From assembly GCA_035297145.1 (NCBI GenBank), contig DATGZN010000033.1, forward strand, positions 1 to 7,950: a stretch of DNA of 7,950 bases, read 5' to 3'. The stretch is from QHXW01 sp035297145 (GTDB lineage: Bacteria; Acidobacteriota; Terriglobia; Bryobacterales; Bryobacteraceae). Below are positions 1-6,311 of the stretch, in pieces. How positions within the stretch are numbered: the stretch's first letter is position 1; each line of letters begins with the position of its first letter. Both the position numbers and the translations under genes were made by a program. The notes under the pieces are model-generated. The model was given only the letters and a program-made list of their open reading frames with translations, ran no database searches and was not told the DNA's origin.

Positions 1-2
1 AG

Positions 3-74
3 TTCAAAACGGGCAAGCTCGGCGGGTGCGATGCGACGATGACGGAACTGTGGAACGCGGCACTCGCAGCTTGA
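3..74 (+). CDS. possible C-terminal end of an unknown protein (partial)
   Basis: This reading frame is open from the window's left edge to a TGA at 72-74. It encodes 23 residues ending in MTELWNAALAA. The short peptide has ordinary protein-like composition, and the other two forward frames look less natural, although one of them also stays open past this point. I do not recognise a family in so few residues. The main reason to record it is that a strong hairpin follows 28 bases after the stop, which would suit the end of a transcription unit. It could equally be chance, because a short open frame at a window edge is weak evidence. Confidence 0.25.
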   Translation, partial: FKTGKLGGCDATMTELWNAALAA

Positions 75-102
75 GCCCAATTCGCAATCAATTACAAGGC
101 GG

Positions 103-134
103 AGCTTAACCGATCTTCTCCGTCGGCTTGAGCT
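103..134. other. imperfect inverted repeat / hairpin beside the IS91 remnant
   Basis: The left arm 103-113 (AGCTTAACCGA) pairs with the right arm 123-134 (TCGGCTTGAGCT) over 11 pairs. Ten are Watson-Crick and one is G-U, with one bulged C at 127 and a nine-base loop. Neither strand has a T-run right after the stem, so an intrinsic terminator is doubtful. On the minus strand the hairpin lies about 108 bases downstream of the IS91-type transposase stop, and CTTG follows four bases beyond it (minus strand of 95-98). IS91-family elements have a hairpin-bearing oriIS end next to a GTTC or CTTG target, so this may be the element's surviving terminus. The structure is directly visible. The oriIS role is inference. 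Confidence 0.5.
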
Positions 135-241
135 TGCACCAGAGCCTTTTGTTCAACGTCTACGCGCTCGTAACCTTATGCGGGCACACTCCAACTGTGC
201 TTCTACCGACGATCTGCATATGAGGCGCTGACGGAATGGGA

Positions 242-606
242 TCACGATGTATCCGCCCGGGCGACTAGCCGCATCTCGCCCCGTTCTCCGGCGGGAATCC
301 GATCGACGATGTGTTGCGTGCCGGTATGACAAAACGGGCACTTCCGCTCGATGGCGCGTCGCTGCGTTTCGGTCAGGAGAGTGGACCTCTGTCCGGCGGT
401 ACCGGCAAGAAGGAACAGCATAGCCGAAGAGCTTCCCGCCGATTGCGATTTACCAGAAAACCGAAGTGCCGGATCTTCACGAATCCGGACGGCAGAACAT
501 GGAGCAGAAAACGGTGGATGAAATCTACCGCGTCGAGTGTCATGAGTTTTTGTTGATTACCATCTGCGGAATCCCGCCATCGGAAGGTCACTTGACCATT
601 CCGCAT
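242..606 (-). pseudogene. IS91-family (Y2) transposase, C-terminal remnant, frameshifted
   Basis: Reading leftward from about 606, the translation MRNGQVTFRWRDSADGNQQK is followed by FIHRFLLHVLPSGFVKIRHFGFL and then LCCSFLP. This is the characteristic C-terminal block of IS91/IS801-type transposases (Y2_Tnp), which move DNA as single strands by rolling circle. The frame then stops at TGA 375-373. The neighbouring frame continues the same protein with LLTETQRRAIERKCPFCHTG and ends at TGA 244-242. It carries a CPFC zinc-ribbon half-site (Cys codons 340-338 and 331-329) that is typical of the family's tail. A one-base frameshift therefore lies at roughly 375-410. The N-terminal zinc finger and the catalytic tyrosines are absent: the frame is open up to 717, but the residues upstream of about 606 do not look like the family. 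This is a dead 5'-truncated fragment. Confidence 0.82.
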
Positions 607-948
607 CGAGCCGTTCGTCAAGGCATCGGTTTGGGGTGCGCCGCGCCGCAGGGCAAGAAGCTGAACGTTGGCCGCATTCCACGGTTTGTACCTTAGGCTT
701 GGTCTGGAAGAACTCATCCCTCAGCGCCCGAAGCAGGAGCTGACACTGCAGTCAACGGAATCTGATCCCCCTAAAAGAAACCGACTTCGGTTGTTTCCGT
801 GCTGGCGGTCATGCGTGTTTTTCCAGTCATTCGGGGAGCGCGTAGGCGTCATCGCGATCCTCGTCGGCGGCGTCCTAATGCAGGGGGAATCGTCGGAGTA
901 CGTCAGGGCCTCATGCCGTTTCGGCGATTGGCGGGAGATATCCCCTGA
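607..948. other. stretch with no convincing gene
   Basis: No reading frame here looks like a conserved protein over a useful length. Three small things are visible. There is a perfect palindrome ACTGCAGT at 745-752 inside a TGAC/GTCA pair. There is a short stem 779-783/788-792 (AACCG/CGGTT), which on the minus strand is followed by TTCTTTT and so could be a weak terminator-like hairpin. Forward residues at 818-886 (FFQSFGERVGVIAILVGGVL) resemble the last helix motif of EamA permeases, but the frame around them is not supported. The stretch separates two decayed fragments and probably contains debris of older insertions. Confidence 0.45.
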
Positions 949-969
949 AGTCCAACCCTCATCGATGAG

Positions 970-1182
970 ATGAACGCGCCGCTGGGAGTGGACCCAGGGC
1001 TACTGCCTGCTCAGCGAAACGTGGTGTTAGAGCGAGGCGTGCGGCTCGACGAGGCTTCTACTGGTTCTGGGCTCGGCTTGGCGATCGTGCGCGACTTGGC
1101 GGAGCTCTACGGCGGATCCATCTCGCTCGATGAATCTCCGCTCGGCGGATTGCGTGTCGAAGTCTCAGTCCCGGCCGCCTAG
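970..1182 (+). pseudogene. sensor histidine kinase ATP-binding domain, 3' fragment
   Basis: The forward frame encodes LERGVRLDE, then GSGLGLAIVRDLAELYGGSI, then SPLGGLRVEVSVPAA and a TAG at 1180-1182. This is the end of a HATPase_c domain as found in PhoQ-like sensor kinases. GSGLGLAIV (codons 1063-1089) is the G2 box that closes the ATP lid, and the segment before it (DPGLLPAQRNVV) looks like a damaged DDGPGLP G1 box. The frame is closed by a TGA at 946-948. No N box, dimerisation helix with phosphoacceptor His, sensor region or membrane segment precedes it. Only about the last 55-60 residues of the kinase are recognisable, so it cannot be functional as it stands. It converges on GH20-B, with 86 bases between the two stops. 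A start at ATG 970 is formal only. Confidence 0.75.
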
Positions 1183-1268
1183 GCGGCACGATCGCTCTTA
1201 CTCCGGACACGGATTTGATCCCTTTGCGAGGCACTCACGAATCCAGCGCATGTGGGTAGTTGTTCGAC

Positions 1269-3311
1269 CTATCGCATCCCAATTACACTCCCTAAAGGTG
1301 GGAGACTGCTTCCTTCCTTGAGCCCCCTGGTAGCGGTGCGAAACCGATTTTGCAATCTCAGCCAGTAAATATATTCGGTGTCCCAGCGGCCAAGGGCCGC
1401 CGCGAGGCGATACGGCGTGTACTCCGCGAGCCACGCAGACCGATATGCCTCTGCGATTTGTGTGGCCTGATCCATCATATCGGCGAAACGGCCGTGCGAT
1501 TGGTACACCACCTCAGATTCGATCTCGTTCCAGTACCGGTCGCTGTTGAAAGGGCCGAATGACTTCCAGCGTTCCGCGACCTCGACAGCGTTCAGAAACT
1601 TGTATCCCGCGAAATCCAGCATGCGTCCGGCAACAAGTAGAGTTTGGAGCGTGGCGGCATCAGCGCCATTTTTGATTGCCTGGTAAACATGTGCCTGCGC
1701 TCTCTCGGCCAGAAGACGTGTCTGACGAAAATAATCCCGATGGCCTGCCGTCCGTTCCAAGTTGGCCACGCTAAACGGATCACCCCACATTTCGTGGATC
1801 GACGATTCACCGAACACCCTTTCGATGGCCACCTCTGATTTGTTGAGATCTTCGAGAGCCGCAGCCACCTCCGCGGCCGCGGCGCTCGGGTACATCAACG
1901 TGGTGTATTGGCCAAAGAAGCCATCGCGATCCATCGGCGCGGACTGCCAGGGTGCGGCGGCGCCATACGCCATGGCCGGCCATGTCAGGCGCAGGAAACA
2001 TTGCGCGCTATCGGTCCAAACGGAGTTGATCATGCCGAGCGCTCCCAAACGCCGGCCCGCCGCCAGGAAGTTGTCGATGTTGGCGAAGGTCATGTCGAAG
2101 TTGATGGCAATTTGCTCCCAGTTGGCGACCCCGGACTGTATGAAGTATGGGAGATGCTTGGCGACGAGGGGATCCAGCCACTTCCTAATATCCGGCTGTG
2201 CCTCATAAGCCCACGCGATAGGAATCAGTCCGCGCGGCAGGCGGTCGATAATCGCCGGATACTTCACCATGACATCTGCAAACGCCATCACGGTCTTTCC
2301 GCGCTGCTGGAACAATTTCGCCACGTTGCCAAGCTGTTCGGCAAACAGTTCAGCGGGCGTGGTATTGCCACGCTTGTTGGCGACATCCTCGATGCGCCAA
2401 GTCTCGTCGAAACCGACCTGCACGAACGGGCTCGGGAACAGGTCCGCAATCTGTCCGGCCCAGTCTGACAACAAACTCATCACATTGGGGTTGTTCGGGT
2501 CCAACTCCACGGAATGCGGGAAAGCACCGAGTGTCGAGTAAAGCTCGATGCGCAGCAAATCGTGCAAATGCCCGTAGAGTTCGAGGAACGGGATGACATC
2601 CACATGGCGTTCGCGGCCGTATGCAATGACGCGCCGGATCTGCTCTTTTGAGAAGCGGCCTTCAGGGTTCAGCAGCGGATAGCCATCCAGCTCGATGGCG
2701 CCTTCACTGTAGATGTAGTACTGATTCGCTTTCCAGCGCGCGAGAAAATCGATCTGCCGCTTCACTTCGTCCTCTGTTGGAAGAGGGCCGTGGCTCATGT
2801 CGATCATGGTGCCGCGATAGGCGACGGTTGGCCAGTCGTGAATCTCGACTTCAGGGAACGCCGCGCTGCTGCCGTCGCCTTCGACCAGTTGCCGTAGAGT
2901 TTGAACCGCGTAATACAGGCCAGCCGACGAGGTTGCTTCGATTTCACCGCCTACCGGCGTAATCTTGAGCCGGTACGACTCGCGCGAGTCGGGTCCGGGG
3001 CGCTCACCGGGCACGGGAAGGCTGGCGACGGGTCCGGTGCGCTTGAAGACCAGCGAAGGTCCAGGACCATCAAGGATGTTCGCGATTGGAATGGGAGTTG
3101 TGCAGCGGGCCGACAGGATTGCCGCAAGTTCGCTTGCCGCGAAGCGGTCCTCGGCGACGGCATCGCCGTCCAGTCGAATGTGTAAGCCCTCCAGCGGAAG
3201 CCGCCCCGGCCCATACTGGATCTTTTGCGGCTTTGGCAGCAATGGAGAATGCGCCGCTGCCATGTTTGTGCAGCAAAGAACGCACATCAGAAGTCGGGAG
3301 CGCAGCAACAT
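1269..3311 (-). CDS. GH20-like glycoside hydrolase, exported (GH20-B)
   Basis: Predicted secreted or periplasmic hydrolase of 680 residues, in the beta-N-acetylhexosaminidase (GH20) superfamily. I start at ATG 3311, which has GAGAG at 3316-3320 just upstream, rather than at the in-frame TTG at 3332. Residues 1-20 form a signal peptide (Arg-containing n-region, hydrophobic LLMCVLCC core, AAA before the cut). Residues about 23-155 resemble the GH20b N-terminal domain (LLPKPQKI opening). About 158-440 is the barrel, with YRGTMIDMSHG (165-175), ELYGHLHD (244-251), the catalytic pair D302-E303 in VGFDETW, and WTD at 432-434. About 440-680 is an extra, apparently helical region ending in RSAWLAEYT and YWLRLQNRF. 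Family enzymes use the Asp-Glu pair with the substrate's 2-acetamido group. Here the usual GGDE, PEID-x-PGH and D-x-x-RHF motifs are altered, so the true substrate is open. It is a paralogue of the hydrolase at the cassette's other end. Confidence 0.88.
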   Translation of the reverse strand: MLLRSRLLMCVLCCTNMAAAHSPLLPKPQKIQYGPGRLPLEGLHIRLDGDAVAEDRFAASELAAILSARCTTPIPIANILDGPGPSLVFKRTGPVASLPVPGERPGPDSRESYRLKITPVGGEIEATSSAGLYYAVQTLRQLVEGDGSSAAFPEVEIHDWPTVAYRGTMIDMSHGPLPTEDEVKRQIDFLARWKANQYYIYSEGAIELDGYPLLNPEGRFSKEQIRRVIAYGRERHVDVIPFLELYGHLHDLLRIELYSTLGAFPHSVELDPNNPNVMSLLSDWAGQIADLFPSPFVQVGFDETWRIEDVANKRGNTTPAELFAEQLGNVAKLFQQRGKTVMAFADVMVKYPAIIDRLPRGLIPIAWAYEAQPDIRKWLDPLVAKHLPYFIQSGVANWEQIAINFDMTFANIDNFLAAGRRLGALGMINSVWTDSAQCFLRLTWPAMAYGAAAPWQSAPMDRDGFFGQYTTLMYPSAAAAEVAAALEDLNKSEVAIERVFGESSIHEMWGDPFSVANLERTAGHRDYFRQTRLLAERAQAHVYQAIKNGADAATLQTLLVAGRMLDFAGYKFLNAVEVAERWKSFGPFNSDRYWNEIESEVVYQSHGRFADMMDQATQIAEAYRSAWLAEYTPYRLAAALGRWDTEYIYWLRLQNRFRTATRGLKEGSSLPPLGSVIGMR

Positions 3312-3398
3312 AAATCTCTCTTTTCGGCTCAAACCACTTCAGCCCGTTTCGGAATACGTGGCGAATACGAGTGGGCGCGCGCAACGGCCAGCCAGACC
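3312..3398 (-). other. 87-base gap before GH20-B
   Basis: This is the widest spacer in the cassette. It holds the AAAAGAGAG ribosome-binding stretch next to ATG 3311. I see no convincing terminator hairpin and no clear -35/-10 pair. GH20-B may therefore be read through from the dehydrogenase gene, or it may have its own promoter that I cannot recognise. Confidence 0.4.
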
Positions 3399-4355
3399 TC
3401 AGTTTTTTGGGCGTTCCGCATATTTAAGCGCGAGTGCGCGGATCTCATAACTGAAATCGAGAAAGCGCTTTTCCCAACGCTTCGCCTCAGCCGGCGTGTA
3501 TGGATAAAACCCCTTGGCGTTGGAAATGCCTCGCGCACCGGATGCCACGACCTCTTGCATGAGTTTGGGCGTGTTCGTGGCGCAGCAAAGGTCGGGTAAC
3601 AGGTCGCGCATCACGGCGGCGTAGGCTGGAATCCCCGTCAGATCCATGTAGCGGAACGGACCCGCCATGGTGATCCAATACCCCATGTCGTTCCTCACAG
3701 AGCGGTCTACATCTTCTACAGTTGCGTAGCCATTCTCCACCAGATAAAATGCCTCGCGCATCATCGCATACATGATTCGGTTGGTAATGAAACCGCGAAC
3801 GTCGCGGCGGACCAGAGTCGGCTCTTTTTTCCATAGACTGGCCAACCGCATGACCTTCTGAGCGTTCTGCGGATCGGTTTCTGCGCCGCAGATCACCTCC
3901 AGAAAGCGCAGGATGTGCGCGGGTTCGCCCCAGTGAACACCGAGAATGCGCTCGGGGTGGCGCGCGCCGCGCTGCAGCTCCGTTACGGGCAAGGCCGAGG
4001 TATTGCTTCCGATCAGCGCGCCGGGCGCAACTGCGTTTTCAATCTTCCGCAGTACTTCGCGTTTGTCACTGAGGTTCTCGAAAATCGATTCTATGACGAG
4101 ACCGCAATCCCGGAGCGCGGCGAAATCACCGGAAGTGCTCAAATGCTTCAGCACACTAGCGGGCTCTTTGGATAACAGCTTCTCGCGGCGCATGTCGCGC
4201 AGCAATACGGAAACGCGCTGCTTCAGCTTGCGCCGGCGGGCGGCGTCCTTGTCGATCGCGACGACGGGATGGCCAGCGGCCACCAGACAAGTCACGATGC
4301 TGGTGCCCATCAGTCCGAGGCCGACGACACCGGCTGGTACGCGTTGCTCTTTCAT
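3399..4355 (-). CDS. 3-hydroxyacyl-CoA dehydrogenase superfamily NAD-dependent oxidoreductase
   Basis: This encodes a 318-residue, probably cytoplasmic enzyme with the two-domain 3HCDH fold. The N-terminal Rossmann domain has GLGLMG (12-17), and D35 ends the second strand, which favours NAD over NADP. The catalytic set of the family is intact: SNTSAL (117-122), H141 in GVHWGEP, E153 in FLEVI, and N192 in GFITNR. The C-terminal helical domain covers about 188-284, with GISNAKGFYPYTP near the end. Such enzymes oxidise a 3-hydroxy group. Classical members act on 3-hydroxyacyl-CoA, but L-gulonate 3-dehydrogenase and carnitine 3-dehydrogenase share this fold and size. HWGEP replaces the usual HFFNP that lines the acyl-CoA site. 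With no other beta-oxidation gene nearby, a sugar-acid or other non-CoA hydroxy acid is plausible (inference). Its ATG overlaps the lyase stop as ATGA (4352-4355), which points to translational coupling. Confidence 0.87.
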   Translation of the reverse strand: MKEQRVPAGVVGLGLMGTSIVTCLVAAGHPVVAIDKDAARRRKLKQRVSVLLRDMRREKLLSKEPASVLKHLSTSGDFAALRDCGLVIESIFENLSDKREVLRKIENAVAPGALIGSNTSALPVTELQRGARHPERILGVHWGEPAHILRFLEVICGAETDPQNAQKVMRLASLWKKEPTLVRRDVRGFITNRIMYAMMREAFYLVENGYATVEDVDRSVRNDMGYWITMAGPFRYMDLTGIPAYAAVMRDLLPDLCCATNTPKLMQEVVASGARGISNAKGFYPYTPAEAKRWEKRFLDFSYEIRALALKYAERPKN

Positions 4356-5314
4356 AGCTGCCCCGCCATGGCCGGGAGAAGCGGGTTGCGGGGAAGCTCG
4401 AGCCGGTCGAGTAAGGCGAGAATCTGCTGGTTGAGAAACGCGATGCGGTCTTCGGTAGGCCGATCCAACTTGAGCGTCAACTGGCGGACAACAGCTTCGT
4501 GCAGAAGGCCACGAGCCACCAACAGGCGCTTTTCGGCATGGTGGAACAGTTCCATATGCTGCAAGCTCAAAACAATTTGCGGCAGAACTGCTTCATGGAC
4601 CTTATAGGCGCCTGCCGTGTCGCCCGTGGTGGCCAGCTGAAACACTTTGACCAGGAGATCGGAAATCGCGAGGCCCGGCATGACTCCGCAGATGCCGGCA
4701 GGAATCAGGTCCAACATGTACATGCCGCCCCAGCCTTCGAGGACGCCGACTTCCCCGTTCGTGGCTTCCAAAATGGCGCTCACCTTCGATGACATCATGG
4801 GCTCCTCAAGCTTGATCCATCGAAAATGAGGCCGAGCCCGATGCAACTCGGCGACGAAGCGGGCGGTAACAGTCGGCCCGGATGGGTTCACGTCCTGAAT
4901 GAGCAGGGGAATTTCTATCGAAGAGAGCAGCCGGTCGAAGTAGCGGTAGAGATCGGGTTCACCAAACGCCAGCATCCGTGGCACGGCGGCGGCAATGGCT
5001 GACGCTCCGGACTTCTGGGCTTCACGCGCGGTCTCCACGGCTTGCGTCAGGGAAACAAAGTTAACCTGCGCGAACACAGGAATACGGCCAGCGGCGTGCT
5101 GCACCGTCTCCGCGACCAGGCGCAACCTCTCGCGTTCGGAGAGTTTATAGAACTCGCTGGCGTACGCCGGCAAACACATGGCGCAAGCGCCGGTGGCGCA
5201 GGCAAAATCCACCAGCCGCCGCAGCGAAGGCCAATCGATTTGTTCTTCGACGGTAAATGGCGTCGGAATGATCGGAACAATGCCGTTTATAAGAAACTCG
5301 TTCGCCGTTAACAT
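4352..5314 (-). CDS. DapA/NanA-superfamily lyase (dihydrodipicolinate synthase family)
   Basis: This is a 320-residue class I aldolase-type barrel, presumed cytoplasmic. It opens with GIVPIIPTPFT (11-21), the typical start of the family, and continues with SEFYKLSERER (53-63) and a Schiff-base lysine K168 in FRWIKLEEP. Family members form a lysine imine with a 2-oxo acid such as pyruvate and then cleave, condense or dehydrate. True dihydrodipicolinate synthase has LGTTGE and a catalytic Tyr in LYNVP. Here these positions read PAYASE (49-54) and IQDVNP (139-144), so the Thr pair and the Tyr are missing and lysine synthesis is unlikely. The C-terminal part (about 230-320) is helical, as in the family. 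The start ATG has AAAGGA at 5321-5326, six bases upstream. The gene follows the permease by 14 bp and overlaps the dehydrogenase by four, so it probably acts in the same pathway as that enzyme. The specific substrate is unknown. Confidence 0.85.
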   Translation of the reverse strand: MLTANEFLINGIVPIIPTPFTVEEQIDWPSLRRLVDFACATGACAMCLPAYASEFYKLSERERLRLVAETVQHAAGRIPVFAQVNFVSLTQAVETAREAQKSGASAIAAAVPRMLAFGEPDLYRYFDRLLSSIEIPLLIQDVNPSGPTVTARFVAELHRARPHFRWIKLEEPMMSSKVSAILEATNGEVGVLEGWGGMYMLDLIPAGICGVMPGLAISDLLVKVFQLATTGDTAGAYKVHEAVLPQIVLSLQHMELFHHAEKRLLVARGLLHEAVVRQLTLKLDRPTEDRIAFLNQQILALLDRLELPRNPLLPAMAGQL

Positions 5315-5328
5315 GCTTGATCCTTTAC

Positions 5329-6294
5329 CTACGGAGTCGCTTCGCGCATCCGCTTTCGCTCCTCGTACACCGTGACCAAGAATGTCCCGGCAAATACCAG
5401 GAGGCCTCCGAACACCAGCTGTGCCGTGATCCGTTCTCTCACCACCACGGTCGAGAGCAAGACTCCGAACACCGGTAACAAGTAAATAGAAAGCGATGCC
5501 TGCGTCACATCAATCTTCTCGATCACCCAGAAGTACAGCAGCATCGAAACGCTCAGGCTAAAAATAGCAATGGTAAGCAAGCTCGCCCAAACGCCGGGGC
5601 CCAGGGACGTAAACGCTGCGATTGGTGAGCGTTCGAAAACGAGCATCAACACTGCCAGCTCGAGGTCAGTCACCAGAAAACTGTACACGAGTAGTTCGAC
5701 CGGGTTAAACGTCGCCAGCAGTTTCTTGGTGTACGTGTTGTAGAACGCACTGCCGAGGCAACTGGCAAGAATCAGAAGATTTCCCAGTAGATATGTACCC
5801 CTGAGGATCGATACGGATTTCCAATCGATGTCCGAAACCATGAGCACGCCGGCAATCGCAAGCGCGAAGGAGAGCCAGCGCACAACCGTCATCCTTTCGC
5901 CGAGCAGCATGACGGCCATCATGGCAGTCAGGACCGGAATGGTCAGGGTGAGCACCGAGGCATTGCTTGCGAGCGAGTGCTCCACACCCCAGGTGAGGCC
6001 GAGTTGCGCCGGAATAATGCCGAGTGTCGAGGCGAGCAGAAGGTCCCGCCAAACCACCGGCGTCCACCGTGGCCGCGGCTTCTTGCCCCGGCTTATGCGC
6101 AACAGCGGCGCAAATAGAACCGTCGAGAGCGCCAGCGGAATCAAGGCAACGGCGATTGGTCCGAGGCGCTCGGTGGCGATTTTCGCGCCGGAGAATTGAA
6201 AGGCCCACATCAGGTTCACCAGCACGAGAACCAGAAAGCACCGGATGGGGGCGTGCCTGTGGACCTCGGGCGGCGCAGTGACGGGTTCGGCCAT
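5329..6294 (-). CDS. EamA/DMT-family permease
   Basis: This encodes a 321-residue inner-membrane transporter of the drug/metabolite transporter superfamily, with two tandem EamA repeats at about 18-155 and 165-310, giving about ten helices. The repeat signatures are GERMTVVRWLSFALAIAGV (132-150) and the matching RERITAQLVFGGLLVFAG (286-303), each ending a half. The N-terminus (MAEPVTAPPEVHRH) is short and cytoplasmic, and the C-terminus is charged (YEERKRMRE), as expected. I chose ATG 6294 because the first helix begins soon after it and GAGGT lies upstream at 6307-6311, although its 12-base spacing is long. A longer frame back to 6408 would overlap the hydrolase and has no membrane or family character. 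DMT proteins carry amino acids, nucleotide sugars and other small metabolites, either outward or inward. The position between a hydrolase and two metabolic enzymes suggests movement of a pathway compound, in a direction I cannot tell. Confidence 0.9.
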   Translation of the reverse strand: MAEPVTAPPEVHRHAPIRCFLVLVLVNLMWAFQFSGAKIATERLGPIAVALIPLALSTVLFAPLLRISRGKKPRPRWTPVVWRDLLLASTLGIIPAQLGLTWGVEHSLASNASVLTLTIPVLTAMMAVMLLGERMTVVRWLSFALAIAGVLMVSDIDWKSVSILRGTYLLGNLLILASCLGSAFYNTYTKKLLATFNPVELLVYSFLVTDLELAVLMLVFERSPIAAFTSLGPGVWASLLTIAIFSLSVSMLLYFWVIEKIDVTQASLSIYLLPVFGVLLSTVVVRERITAQLVFGGLLVFAGTFLVTVYEERKRMREATP

Positions 6295-6311
6295 TTTCTT
6301 TTGCGGACCTC

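Noticed and set aside
774..798. Intrinsic terminator on the minus strand
   Set aside because: The stem is only five pairs with a TTCTTTT tail, and no intact minus-strand gene ends just upstream of it, so it is kept only as a remark.
1..1268. CRISPR array, tRNA or other structured RNA in the left flank
   Set aside because: No regularly spaced direct repeats and no tRNA-like cloverleaf or CCA-end pattern were seen on either strand.
1908..2468. Forward open frame of 186 codons opposite GH20-B
   Set aside because: It is antisense to a conserved gene, shows no family signature, and has no plausible ribosome-binding site or operon context.
3312..3332. TTG start at 3332 for GH20-B
   Set aside because: ATG 3311 has GAGAG immediately upstream and begins a normal signal peptide, whereas the TTG would put charged residues from the ribosome-binding region into the protein.
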